A program made the translations under genes and the position numbers. Shown one piece after another: positions 18,226-27,254 of a stretch of 64,000 bases of DNA. The stretch comes from Vibrio sp. UCD-FRSSP16_30. Lineage in GTDB: Bacteria > Pseudomonadota > Gammaproteobacteria > Enterobacterales > Vibrionaceae. Positions within the stretch are counted from its first letter, which is position 1. Each line of letters begins with the position of its first letter. The stretch is from NCBI RefSeq assembly GCF_001676025.1, contig NZ_LZFW01000002.1, positions 62,001 through 126,000 on the forward strand, read 5' to 3'. The notes beneath the pieces were generated by a model, which searched no databases, had not been told where the DNA came from, and saw nothing but the letters and a program-made list of their open reading frames with translations.

Positions 18226-19260
18226 ATGAAAGACATATTCAAGCTTATTCGTGGTAATACGATTGCGATGATTGGTGTAGCAATTTTAAGTACCTTTCTC
18301 TTTATTGCACTGGCCGCGCCACTGATCACTCAGCATGCGCCAGATAAACGCACTGGTAATCCTCATGAATACCCTGCAGCTTTAGTAAAAGCGGCTCAGT
18401 CAAATCCTGATGGTTGGGTGGCGACAAATCTGGCAACAGATAACCGAACGCTGAGAATGTCGAAAGATGGCGAGCATGTTCTAGGTACTAGCCGTATGGG
18501 TCGTGATGTGTGGGCTCAAGTTGCATACGGAGCTCGCGTATCCCTTGCTGTTGGTTTTGGCGCAGGTTTAACCGTGTGTTTTCTTGCCACTATTATTGGT
18601 GTTTCCGCCGGTTACTTTGGCGGCAAGGTGGATGAGTTTTTAACCGCTGCCATGAACATCATGTTGGTCATACCTCAGTATCCATTACTGTTTGTTGTGG
18701 CGGCATTTATTGGCGAGGCAGGTCCATTCACCATAGCACTGATTATTGGTCTCACCTCCTGGGCTTGGGGAGCGCGTGTTGTGCGTGCGCAAACTCTAGC
18801 CATACGAGAAAAAGAATTTGTTAAAGCCGCCGAAGTACTGGGTGAATCTCCAGCGAGAATCATCTTTGTGGAAATTCTGCCAAACCTTATCTCCATTGTT
18901 GGCGCAAGTTTCATCGGTTCAGTGATGTACGCCATCATGATGGAAGCGACTATCTCCTTCTTAGGAATGGGCGATCCTAACACCATCAGTTGGGGCATCA
19001 TGTTGTACAACGTACAAACGTCATCTTCTATGCTGATTGGCGCTTGGTGGGAATTATTAGCACCATGTATGGCACTAACTCTACTGGTCACAGGACTGGC
19101 ACTGCTTAACTTTGCCGTTGATGAAATTGCTAACCCGCAACTTCGCTCTCACAAAGGTATGCGCCGCTGGAAAAAACTGGCACAAGAAGATAAGAAAGAG
19201 CGTAAACCTGTAGCAGATAACGCACCTAATCAACTATCAACACAAGGAGAGCAATCATGA
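18226..19260 (+). CDS. chitooligosaccharide ABC transporter permease 2
   Basis: DppC/OppC-type permease (344 aa). An N-terminal helix (about 15-38) is followed by a periplasmic stretch with GTSRMGRDVWAQVAYGARVSLAVG, a family signature, then five more membrane segments. The coupling loop reads EKEFVKAAEVLGESPARIIFVEILPN. A charged cytoplasmic tail (about 300-344) ends the protein. Its stop overlaps the ATG of the next gene by 4 bp. Confidence 0.9.
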   Translation: MKDIFKLIRGNTIAMIGVAILSTFLFIALAAPLITQHAPDKRTGNPHEYPAALVKAAQSNPDGWVATNLATDNRTLRMSKDGEHVLGTSRMGRDVWAQVAYGARVSLAVGFGAGLTVCFLATIIGVSAGYFGGKVDEFLTAAMNIMLVIPQYPLLFVVAAFIGEAGPFTIALIIGLTSWAWGARVVRAQTLAIREKEFVKAAEVLGESPARIIFVEILPNLISIVGASFIGSVMYAIMMEATISFLGMGDPNTISWGIMLYNVQTSSSMLIGAWWELLAPCMALTLLVTGLALLNFAVDEIANPQLRSHKGMRRWKKLAQEDKKERKPVADNAPNQLSTQGEQS

Positions 19261-20243
19261 GCAATCCATTAATTTCTGTGCGTAACCTTTGTGTGGATTA
19301 CATTACCGATTCTGGCGATGTTAGAGCCTGTAATAACGTCAGCTTTGACATTGCCCCAGGTGAAGTATTTGGCCTAGCCGGTGAATCAGGTTGTGGTAAA
19401 TCAACCGTCGCCTTTTCATTGATGCGTTTGCACAAGCCGCCCGCATTTATTACCGGTGGCGAAGTGATCTTTAATGGTGAAGATATCTTGCAGTACAGCG
19501 ATCAACAAATGCAGGCATTTCGTTGGAGCCAGATGTCAATGGTGTTCCAAAGTGCCATGAATGCACTAAATCCTGTACTGCCAATGGAAGAACAGTTTTG
19601 TGATGTATTAATGCATCACACCAACATGACTCGTAAGCAAGCAATCACAAGAGCTGAAGGCTTATTGGAGATTGTTGATATACATCCAAGCCGTTTAAGT
19701 GACTATCCACACCAATTTTCTGGTGGTATGCGTCAACGATTAGTCATCGCAATTGCGCTAGCTCTTAACCCAAAAATGATCATCATGGACGAGCCAACAA
19801 CAGCACTTGATGTTGTGGTTCAGCGCGAAATTTTACAAAAGATTTATGCGTTAAAAGAAGAGTTTGGTTTCTCTATATTATTCATTACCCATGATATATC
19901 TCTAATGGTTGAGTTCTCAGACCGCATCGGAATCATGTATTCCGGCGAACTCATCGAAGTGGCACCAGCAAAACAGATATTGGAAAATCCGTATCACCCT
20001 TACACACAAGGGCTAGGCAGTTCTTTCCCGCCTCTTACTGGGCCAAAAACAAAGCTAACGGGTATTCCCGGAAGTCCGTTAAACCTGCTAGAGATCCCAC
20101 AAGGATGTCGTTTTCAGGCGCGCTGCTCTCAAGTAACTGATATATGTAAAAAAGTACCTACTCAGCTACGAGAAATTGAGAATCAGCGTTTATCAAACTG
20201 TCATCTTTTTGGTGAACCTATTGCACAGCAAAAAGTCAGTTAA
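19257..20243 (+). CDS. chitooligosaccharide ABC transporter ATPase 1
   Basis: Oligopeptide-type (DppD-like) ATPase, 328 aa. Walker A is GESGCGKST (about 44-52), the Q-loop is in MVFQSAMNALNP, the signature is FSGGMRQR, Walker B is IIMDEPTTALD and the H-loop is FITHD. The C-terminal oligopeptide-transporter extension holds Cys residues (GCRFQARC, C..C) that in the family can bind an Fe-S cluster. It works as a pair with the next ATPase. Confidence 0.92.
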   Translation: MSNPLISVRNLCVDYITDSGDVRACNNVSFDIAPGEVFGLAGESGCGKSTVAFSLMRLHKPPAFITGGEVIFNGEDILQYSDQQMQAFRWSQMSMVFQSAMNALNPVLPMEEQFCDVLMHHTNMTRKQAITRAEGLLEIVDIHPSRLSDYPHQFSGGMRQRLVIAIALALNPKMIIMDEPTTALDVVVQREILQKIYALKEEFGFSILFITHDISLMVEFSDRIGIMYSGELIEVAPAKQILENPYHPYTQGLGSSFPPLTGPKTKLTGIPGSPLNLLEIPQGCRFQARCSQVTDICKKVPTQLREIENQRLSNCHLFGEPIAQQKVS

Positions 20244-20272
20244 GGCCAACAGGACGTATTCGGAGAAGTAAT

Positions 20273-21268
20273 ATGAGCAAACCAACAGGCGAATTACTCA
20301 TTGAAGGCAAGAACTTAATTAAAGACTTCCCTGTCAGTAGTAATGCACTAAAAAACCCAATGATGCGCGCCATTAACGACGTGTCATTTAAAATGTACAA
20401 AAGTCGCGGGTTAGCTGTCGTCGGTGAGTCTGGATCAGGCAAGTCCACCACCGCTAAAATGATAGCTAAAATGTACGCACCTACTAATGGAAAAATTGAA
20501 TATCGCGGACGTGATATTCAAACTATCAGCAAGAAAAAAGATCTAATGCACTACCGCGAAGGTGTGCAAATGGTTTGGCAGGACCCATTTGGATCTTTAA
20601 ACCCAACCCACAATATCTTTCATCATATTGCGCGACCACTGCTTATTCATAAGAAAGTAACTCGTGGCAATAAGAAAGAATTGCAAGAGCGAGTATATGA
20701 TTTGCTCGATCAAGTTGGACTGATTCCACCCAAAGAAACTGCTGAAAAGTTCCCCCACCAACTATCAGGTGGACAACGTCAGCGTGTGAATTTGGCGAGA
20801 AATATCGCAGTGGGTGCAGAGGTAGTCCTTGCCGATGAGCCAACGTCAATGCTGGATGTGTCCATTCGTGCTGGTGTATTGAACCTAATGGAAGAGATGA
20901 AGTTTGAAAAACAAATGTCTCTTTTGTACATCACTCACGATATTGCGACCGCTCGCTATATTGCCGAAGACATTGCGGTGATGTATGTCGGACACATGGT
21001 GGAATGGGGGGATACTGATGAGATCATCGCTAATCCTCAACATCCTTATACGCAGTTATTGGTTTCTGCAGTGCCCGATCCGGCAAAATCTATTCATGAG
21101 AAACTAAAGGGAAATAAAGGCGAAATACCTTTGTGGACACCTGAGTCTTTTGGATGCCCATTTGCCGGTCGATGCCTGCACGTTACAGACAAGTGTAAAG
21201 AGAAGCTCCCTGAGGTTACTCAATTATCAGAAAACCATTTTGTGCGTTGTTATTTGCACGAAGGTTAA
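20273..21268 (+). CDS. chitooligosaccharide ABC transporter ATPase 2
   Basis: DppF-like ATPase, 331 aa. Walker A GESGSGKST, signature LSGGQRQR, Walker B VVLADEPTSMLD and H-loop YITHD are all intact. The C-terminal Cys-rich extension (GCPFAGRCLHVTDKC) matches that of its partner. Its stop codon lies inside a terminator stem, and a second terminator follows directly, so this is the end of the transporter operon. Confidence 0.92.
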   Translation: MSKPTGELLIEGKNLIKDFPVSSNALKNPMMRAINDVSFKMYKSRGLAVVGESGSGKSTTAKMIAKMYAPTNGKIEYRGRDIQTISKKKDLMHYREGVQMVWQDPFGSLNPTHNIFHHIARPLLIHKKVTRGNKKELQERVYDLLDQVGLIPPKETAEKFPHQLSGGQRQRVNLARNIAVGAEVVLADEPTSMLDVSIRAGVLNLMEEMKFEKQMSLLYITHDIATARYIAEDIAVMYVGHMVEWGDTDEIIANPQHPYTQLLVSAVPDPAKSIHEKLKGNKGEIPLWTPESFGCPFAGRCLHVTDKCKEKLPEVTQLSENHFVRCYLHEG

Positions 21269-21285
21269 GTGTAACCTTTCTTTTT
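21261..21285 (+). terminator. chitin transporter operon terminator 1
   Basis: AAGGTTA (21261-21267), loop AGTG, and TAACCTT (21272-21278) are followed by a T-rich tail. The stem contains the stop codon of ATPase 2. Confidence 0.75.
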
Positions 21286-21313
21286 AGCCTCCTGCATAGG
21301 AGGCTACTTTTAT
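21285..21313 (+). terminator. chitin transporter operon terminator 2
   Basis: TAGCCTCCT (21285-21293), loop GCAT, and AGGAGGCTA (21298-21306) are followed by CTTTTAT. It follows terminator 1 without a gap. Confidence 0.8.
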
Positions 21314-21338
21314 CCAAACATAATAATGACTTTATACG

Positions 21339-21363
21339 GTTGTTAATTATTCAGCTTAACAAC
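21339..21363. promoter_or_regulatory. inverted repeat upstream of the GH20 gene
   Basis: GTTGTTAA (21339-21346) and TTAACAAC (21356-21363) are a perfect 8-bp dyad with a 9-bp spacer, 43 bp before the GH20 ATG. It may be an operator. I know no matching regulator. Confidence 0.4.
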
Positions 21364-21405
21364 TCACCTATCAAATAAAGCAAATGAATTACTAGGAGAC
21401 TCATA

Positions 21406-23292
21406 ATGAGCCTATTTCGTCTTAACCTAAAAGTGGTTAACGAAACCGATCAGCGCACTCGTTTTTCTTTATCTATCATCAACCTGTCGGCTGTGGATCT
21501 CAACGATTGGAAACTGCACTTCTCTATTACACGTTTTTTAGATAGCCAAAGCTGCACTGTAGGATCTCTTTCTCAAGTAGGCAGTTTTTGTACTCTCAGC
21601 GATCTTCCAGACCTTAAACAATGTGGCATGTTGACCACTGAGTTTGAAATGCCAACCCCACCACTGCAACTGCAATGCGATGGCATACTAGAGGCATTTG
21701 TAGTAAGTGCGCAAGGTGATTACAGCGTTGAAGTGATGCCTTTGCTATTGATGAATCCACAAGCAGATCCACCAGCAATCGAATTAGTCACGCCGGCAAC
21801 TATCGCAATTATTCCTAAACCAAATCAGCTTGAACTCAAAGTTGGCAGCTTTGAGTTTACTCGAGGGGAAAGTCTTTATATAGAAACCGAGTTGGCAAAT
21901 GAAGCCGCTCTATGGCTGTATGAAGCAAAAGAAGAGTTATATTTTAGTCTTGGTCAAAGCCAGACTCGAATCAGTTTTAAATATGCCAGCAAGCTTGAAG
22001 ATCAAGCTTATCAATTAGATGTTTCAGACAATAAGATCTGTATTTACGCTAATAGCGAACAAGGGTTTAGCTATGGCGTCGCTTCACTACTGCAACTCAT
22101 TAATGATGATAATAGCGTGCCCTGCGTGCAGATCAATGATAGCCCAGCTTATGGCTATCGAGGCATGATGCTTGATTGCTCTAGGCATTTTCACGAAATA
22201 GAGCAAGTGAAGTTAATCATCGATCAGCTAGCAAGGTACAAATATAACCATTTCCACTGGCACCTTACCGATGATGAAGGATGGCGAATCGAGATTAATG
22301 CCTTTCCTGAGCTCACCGACATTGGTGCATGGCGAGCAAAAGATCTCCCTTTAACCTCTCAATTTAGACATATTCAATCTAAATACGGCGGATTTTATAC
22401 ACAAAAGCAAATTAAAGAAGTAGTGATATACGCTCAGCGTCGTGGTATTACCGTTATTCCTGAAATTGATATTCCTGGTCACTGCCGCGCAGCAATAAAA
22501 TCACTGCCACACCTTCTTTTAGACAGTGATGACCGCTCTGTTTATCGCAGTGTTCAGCACTACAATGACAACGTATTATCTCCGGCACTTGAAGGCACTT
22601 ATCAATTTTTAGATAAGGTCATTGAAGAAGTAGCGGAATTATTCCCTGCTCCTTATGTTCATATTGGCGCCGATGAAGTACCAGAAGGTGTTTGGACACA
22701 AAGCCCACGCTGCCAAGCTTTGATGAAAGAGCAAGGTTATCGCGACGAAAAAGATCTACAAGGTCACCTACTTCGTTATGTTGAGAATAAACTAAGTAGT
22801 CTAGGTAAGCGTATGCTTGGCTGGGAAGAGGCGCAACATGGTGGCAAGGTAAGCCAACAAACAGTGATTTACTCATGGCAAAGTGAACAAGCGGCCATTG
22901 ACTGTGCGCGTAAAGGTTTTGATGTGGTATTACAGCCGGGTCAATATACCTATTTAGATATGGCGCAAGAGTTTGATCATACGGAATCAGGGTTTTATTG
23001 GGCGAACATTACGCCGTTAAAACACGCTTATCACTATCAACCTTTACAAGAAATTGAAGCTAGCGATCCTATTCATAAAAAGGTGTGGGGGATTCAAGCG
23101 GGACTGTGGTGTGAGTTAATTGATAATGAACAGAAGCTGCAATATATGGTGCACCCACGACTGCAAGCCATTGCCGAAGTTTGTTGGACACAAGCTGATA
23201 ATAAGCAGTGGACTGACTTTTTATCTCGCTTAAAAGTCGACTTAAAACGATTGGATAGTCGCGGTATTCACTACCGCAACCCTTGGCACTGA
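21406..23292 (+). CDS. GH20 beta-N-acetylhexosaminidase, cytoplasmic
   Basis: Hydrolyses N-acetylglucosamine from the ends of chitooligosaccharides. The N-terminal beta domain (about 1-130) and the GH20b-like domain (about 145-245) precede the TIM-barrel catalytic domain (about 248-600). The catalytic Asp-Glu pair is in HIGADEVPEG. HWHLTDDEGWRIEI and EIDIPGHCRA are further GH20 marks. No signal peptide is present, so it acts on imported sugars, like V. cholerae VC0613. The ATG follows TAGGAGA. Two terminators upstream suggest its own promoter. No GlcNAc kinase, GH9 enzyme or chitobiose phosphorylase gene lies beside it. Confidence 0.93.
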   Translation: MSLFRLNLKVVNETDQRTRFSLSIINLSAVDLNDWKLHFSITRFLDSQSCTVGSLSQVGSFCTLSDLPDLKQCGMLTTEFEMPTPPLQLQCDGILEAFVVSAQGDYSVEVMPLLLMNPQADPPAIELVTPATIAIIPKPNQLELKVGSFEFTRGESLYIETELANEAALWLYEAKEELYFSLGQSQTRISFKYASKLEDQAYQLDVSDNKICIYANSEQGFSYGVASLLQLINDDNSVPCVQINDSPAYGYRGMMLDCSRHFHEIEQVKLIIDQLARYKYNHFHWHLTDDEGWRIEINAFPELTDIGAWRAKDLPLTSQFRHIQSKYGGFYTQKQIKEVVIYAQRRGITVIPEIDIPGHCRAAIKSLPHLLLDSDDRSVYRSVQHYNDNVLSPALEGTYQFLDKVIEEVAELFPAPYVHIGADEVPEGVWTQSPRCQALMKEQGYRDEKDLQGHLLRYVENKLSSLGKRMLGWEEAQHGGKVSQQTVIYSWQSEQAAIDCARKGFDVVLQPGQYTYLDMAQEFDHTESGFYWANITPLKHAYHYQPLQEIEASDPIHKKVWGIQAGLWCELIDNEQKLQYMVHPRLQAIAEVCWTQADNKQWTDFLSRLKVDLKRLDSRGIHYRNPWH

Positions 23293-23307
23293 TATAACAC
23301 AATAAGC

Positions 23308-24333
23308 CTAAAACGCTAACAGCTGAGTTGGTATCAAGATGACATCAACTCGGCTACCTACCTCTAATTGCTCCAGAGAACTAGACAGCAACTTGTGCCC
23401 TTCCACATCAATAACATAGCGAAAGTGATCTCCCATAAACTGCTGTTCTAACACCCGGGTTGCCCCGTCAGGATTAGCACTCAACTGTAAATGTTGTGGC
23501 CTAAATAAAATAGACGCAGCTGAGCTTATCTCTGTTTGTTTAGATACCGCACTCACCATACCCAGCGCCGTTCGATAAAGATCCGACTCCATCTTTTGCC
23601 CTGGAAGATAACTGCCGCCACCTAAAAAGTCAGCGACAAATCGACTGGAAGGGTTATGGTAAAGCTCACTGGCTGTGCCAAATTGCTCTATTACACCTTT
23701 GTTCATCACCGCCATTTTATCGGCAAAAGCAAACGCTTCTTCACGGCTATGAGTCACAAAAATTGCGGTCACTCCCGCTTGCTTAAAAATACTTCTTATC
23801 TGGGCAATTAACTTATGACGAACTTGCGTATCAATATTAGAAAAAGGTTCATCTAATAATAATAGATCTGGCTTATAAGCCAGCGATCTTGCTATCGCAA
23901 CACGTTGCTGCTGACCACCTGATAATTGGTGAGGATAACGATCACCTAATTTTTGTAGATGAACCATTTCCAGCATTTCGTCAACACGCTGTTTTTGTAC
24001 CTCACTCGATAAATCTTGAATGCCAAAACAGATATTCTGCGCAACAGTGAGATGTGGAAATAACGCATAGTCTTGAAAGATCATGCCGATATTGCGCTGC
24101 TCTGGCGGTGTCCAGTTTTCGCCATCATCTATCACGTTACCATTAAGCTCTACATAGCCTTTAGTTAAAGGCAATAGACCTGAAATCGCTTTAAGTAAGG
24201 TGGTTTTACCACAACCACTCGCACCAAGAAGACACACTATTTCTCCTTGTTTTACTGTTAATGACAAAGACTCAAGAACAGTCTGCTCTTCGTACTTACA
24301 AGTAAGGTCTTTAATGGCTAAAGTGCGGCTCAT
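23308..24333 (-). CDS. fbpC: ferric iron ABC transporter ATPase
   Basis: ATPase of the FbpABC ferric importer (341 aa). Walker A is GASGCGKTT, the signature is LSGGQQQR, Walker B is LLLLDEPFSNID and the H-loop is FVTHS. A C-terminal TOBE-like regulatory region follows (about 250-341). Its ATG overlaps the fbpB stop by one base (TAATG), so translation is coupled. It converges on the GH20 gene with only 15 bp between stops and no clear terminator. Confidence 0.92.
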   Translation of the reverse strand: MSRTLAIKDLTCKYEEQTVLESLSLTVKQGEIVCLLGASGCGKTTLLKAISGLLPLTKGYVELNGNVIDDGENWTPPEQRNIGMIFQDYALFPHLTVAQNICFGIQDLSSEVQKQRVDEMLEMVHLQKLGDRYPHQLSGGQQQRVAIARSLAYKPDLLLLDEPFSNIDTQVRHKLIAQIRSIFKQAGVTAIFVTHSREEAFAFADKMAVMNKGVIEQFGTASELYHNPSSRFVADFLGGGSYLPGQKMESDLYRTALGMVSAVSKQTEISSAASILFRPQHLQLSANPDGATRVLEQQFMGDHFRYVIDVEGHKLLSSSLEQLEVGSRVDVILIPTQLLAF

Positions 24334-25958
24334 TAGTGAGTTTGCTCCAAAGAACGATTAACGATAATTAACGGGATAAGCCCAACAAACACCAGTAATA
24401 CCGCGGGCATCGCGGCAATTTCTAGCTGCTCATCGGAGGCAAAGTTATATACATAGGTGGCAAGGGTTTCAAAGTTAAATGGCCTCAGCAGTAATGCGGC
24501 ATTTAACTCTTTCATCGATTCGATAAACACTAATAAAAAGGCAATTAATGCACCGCGCTTCATTAGTGGGATATGCACACGTCGTAGCATTTGCGTGCTA
24601 TTACAACCCATGGTTCGCGCCGCCATATCCAACGAAGGAGAAACCTTATTCATACTACTTTCTACTGTGCCAATTGCCACCGCAGAAAAACGCACCACAA
24701 ATGCAAAAACAATGGCAAACATAGAGCCTGAGAAAATAAGCCCCGGCCTGCCCCAATCCATCATTTTAGCAATATCATTGATAAAGTGATCCGCGGTTAA
24801 TACCGGAACCATTACCCCTATCGCTAACACGGTTCCCGGTACGGCGTAGCCCAGAGATGCGATACGAACCAGTATGCTACTCCCCGTAGTGGCGGATAAA
24901 CGCTGATTAAAATTAAGAATAATGGCAATAAACAATGCAATTAAGGCTGCTAATACAGAGACTTGCAAGCTATTGATTGCGTATTGATAAAACTCACTGG
25001 TCCAGCTTTGCTCAAAATAGCTATAAGCGTAATAACACAGTTGCAGTAATGGGAAAATAAACGCTACGCCAACAATTGACCAACACCAAATTACCGCAGC
25101 CCACTTTTTCCAACCTTGTAGTTCATAGCGAAAGCTTTCATGACTATTAAATTGATTTTGAAAGAGTTTTTGTTTACGGCGGCTATAACGCTCAGCACTG
25201 ATGAGTAAAATAATCACCAATAACATCATCGCTGAAATCTTAGCTGCTGCGCCTAAATTAGAATAACCAAGCCAAGTATCAAACACTGCGGTGGTTAAAG
25301 TATTTACCGCAAAATAGCTGACAGTACCGAAATCGCCAATTGCTTCCATTGCCACTAAAGATAAGCTCACCGCAATGGACGGGCGAATAATAGGCAGAGA
25401 AATTCGCCAAAAGCTTTGCCAAGGCGAGCACTTTAATAAGCGAGCTGATTGTAAAATACTGACGCTTTGCTCCATAAATGCTGCGCGACATAGCAAATAT
25501 ACATACGGATAAAGGACTAATGACAATACCCAAATAGCGCCGCCTAAAGTGCGCATATCTGGAAACCAGTACTCCCCCGGTCCCCAGCCCGTTAAGTCAC
25601 GTAAAAATATTTGTAATGGTCCGGCAAAATCAAACCAATCGGTAAAGACATAGCCCACAATATAGCCGGGCATCGCCAGCGGCAGCACCATTGCCCATTG
25701 CAGAATTTTTTCAGAAGGAAGACGACACATCGCCATAAGCCAAGCACTAGGGATACCAATCAATAAAGACAGCAGCATCACCCCAAACACTAGCCAAAAG
25801 GTGTTAGAGATATAGGTAGGTAGCACAGTGCCAATAAGATGCACGAACAGGTCGTTATCACCATCGATACTGGTGTAAAAAATGGCTAAAATTGGCAAAA
25901 CCAGCAGTACGGCTAATAGCGCACTGCTGGTTCTAAATATTGAGTAGTTTTCTTTCAT
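24333..25958 (-). CDS. fbpB: ferric iron ABC transporter permease
   Basis: Double-length permease (541 aa) with two BPD-type halves and about twelve membrane segments, as usual for the FbpB/SfuB group that acts as a single-chain channel. EAA-type coupling loops occur in each half (AARTMGCNSTQMLRRVHIPLMK in the second). It lies downstream of fbpA across a hairpin terminator that would lower its expression, and upstream of fbpC. Confidence 0.92.
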   Translation of the reverse strand: MKENYSIFRTSSALLAVLLVLPILAIFYTSIDGDNDLFVHLIGTVLPTYISNTFWLVFGVMLLSLLIGIPSAWLMAMCRLPSEKILQWAMVLPLAMPGYIVGYVFTDWFDFAGPLQIFLRDLTGWGPGEYWFPDMRTLGGAIWVLSLVLYPYVYLLCRAAFMEQSVSILQSARLLKCSPWQSFWRISLPIIRPSIAVSLSLVAMEAIGDFGTVSYFAVNTLTTAVFDTWLGYSNLGAAAKISAMMLLVIILLISAERYSRRKQKLFQNQFNSHESFRYELQGWKKWAAVIWCWSIVGVAFIFPLLQLCYYAYSYFEQSWTSEFYQYAINSLQVSVLAALIALFIAIILNFNQRLSATTGSSILVRIASLGYAVPGTVLAIGVMVPVLTADHFINDIAKMMDWGRPGLIFSGSMFAIVFAFVVRFSAVAIGTVESSMNKVSPSLDMAARTMGCNSTQMLRRVHIPLMKRGALIAFLLVFIESMKELNAALLLRPFNFETLATYVYNFASDEQLEIAAMPAVLLVFVGLIPLIIVNRSLEQTH

Positions 25959-25971
25959 TAATTAACTTAAA

Positions 25972-25992
25972 AAGGCGCCTTAAAGACGCCTT
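25972..25992 (-). terminator. terminator or attenuator between fbpA and fbpB
   Basis: On the minus strand AAGGCG, a 9-nt loop and CGCCTT are followed by TTT and an A/T-rich tract. Partial termination here would leave more fbpA than fbpBC message. It is nearly the same sequence as the tyrS terminator (181-206). Confidence 0.75.
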
Positions 25993-26034
25993 AATTCTAT
26001 ATAAAAATCCATATGCATTTGTGCATCTAGTGTA

Positions 26035-27048
26035 TTACAGGTCAAACTTAGTTTCATCCAGCAACTTCACAGCAATGGCATGATTTTCAGCAATTTTCTC
26101 TAAAGAAAGAGTATCTGCTTTAAATTCACCCCATGAAGCAACAAGTTCAGAACGCTTAACGCCTTCTTTTACTGGGTATTCATAGTTAATTTCTGCGTAC
26201 ATTTGCTGAGCTTTGTCACCGGTTAGGAATTCCATAAGCTTCACAGCATTGTCATGGTTTGGAGCATGTTTAGCCATTGCCATGCCACTCACGTTTACGT
26301 GAGTACCATTAGCTTCTTGACCTGGGAAGTTAATGTAAACAGATTCAGCCCAGCTTACTTGTTTAGGATCATTAACCATTTTTCCAAGGTAGTAGCTGTT
26401 GCCTAGCGCTAGATCACATAGACCTTCTTTAACCGCTTTAACTTGTGCGCGATCGTTACCTTGAGGTTTACGAGCTAAGTTAGATTTTACGCCTTCTAGC
26501 CATGTTTTCGCTTCAGCTTCACCGTAATGAGCCACCATAGAAGCAACTAAAGAAACGTTGTATGGGTGCTTACCACTTCGAGTACAGATCTTGCCTTTAT
26601 ATTCAGGCTTAACGAGATCTTTGTAGTCAAAATCAGAACCTAGCTTACCAATGCGATCGCGTGAAGAGTAAACATTACGAGTACGTAGTGTTAGAGAGAA
26701 CCACTCGTTATCACTATCACGATACTGCGCAGGTACGTTAGCTTCGATAACTTTGCTATCTAATGCTTGAACTACTTTTTTATTACTAAGCTCAACTAGG
26801 CGACTAATATCTGTTGTTAAGACAACATCAGCAGGGCTGTATTCACCCTCTTGAAGAAGCTTCTCTGCAATGCCTGATTTTGAGAACTTAACGTTAACAA
26901 CAATACCTGTTTGCTTAGTAAATTCGTCAAACATTGGCTCAACCAAGAATGGTTGGCGATAAGAGTAAACATTGACCTCTTCAGTAGCCGATGCGATTGG
27001 CGCAAATACACCACTAATAGCAGCAGTCAACATAAGTAGCTTTTTCAT
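26035..27048 (-). CDS. fbpA: periplasmic ferric iron-binding protein
   Basis: Solute-binding protein (337 aa) that picks up Fe3+ in the periplasm and hands it to FbpB. A signal peptide ends near ISGVFAPIASA-TE (about residue 21). The iron-binding tyrosine pair is visible in LGNSYYLGKM. The ATG follows AAAGGGA. A Fur box and a good promoter lie directly upstream, so it should be induced by iron starvation. Confidence 0.93.
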   Translation of the reverse strand: MKKLLMLTAAISGVFAPIASATEEVNVYSYRQPFLVEPMFDEFTKQTGIVVNVKFSKSGIAEKLLQEGEYSPADVVLTTDISRLVELSNKKVVQALDSKVIEANVPAQYRDSDNEWFSLTLRTRNVYSSRDRIGKLGSDFDYKDLVKPEYKGKICTRSGKHPYNVSLVASMVAHYGEAEAKTWLEGVKSNLARKPQGNDRAQVKAVKEGLCDLALGNSYYLGKMVNDPKQVSWAESVYINFPGQEANGTHVNVSGMAMAKHAPNHDNAVKLMEFLTGDKAQQMYAEINYEYPVKEGVKRSELVASWGEFKADTLSLEKIAENHAIAVKLLDETKFDL

Positions 27049-27069
27049 TACAGTCCCTTTAATTGAAAT

Positions 27070-27084
27070 TGAGAATAGTTATCA
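27070..27084. promoter_or_regulatory. Fur box of fbpABC
   Basis: TGAGAATAGTTATCA matches the 7-1-7 Fur consensus TGATAATnATTATCA at 12 of 14 positions. It lies at or just after the predicted transcription start, which is a blocking position. Confidence 0.8.
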
Positions 27085-27092
27085 GTGCGTTT

Positions 27093-27120
27093 ATTATATT
27101 CAAGAACCGATTTCAAACAA
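27093..27120 (-). promoter_or_regulatory. fbpA promoter
   Basis: Read on the minus strand: TTGTTT (27120-27115), a 16-bp spacer and a perfect TATAAT (27098-27093). It sits immediately upstream of the Fur box. Confidence 0.6.
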
Positions 27121-27203
27121 CCGACTAAATCAACTTTTATGCCATTTACTTAACTTGTTTGTAACCAAATGTAACTGTCATTGTTGTTTTCTACACCCAC
27201 AAA

Positions 27204-27230
27204 AAAGGCCTGCTCACAAAGCAGGCCTTT
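27204..27230 (-). terminator. glnK-amtB operon terminator
   Basis: AAAGGCCTGC, a 7-nt loop and GCAGGCCTTT, followed on the minus strand by a T run. It lies 25 bp past the amtB stop. Confidence 0.9.
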
Positions 27231-27254
27231 AACATTAAGAATGAATCAGTATGA

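Noticed and set aside
18675..19091. 138-codon minus-strand frame inside the second chitin permease gene
   Set aside because: It lies wholly within a well supported membrane-protein gene and has no family-like features or ribosome site.
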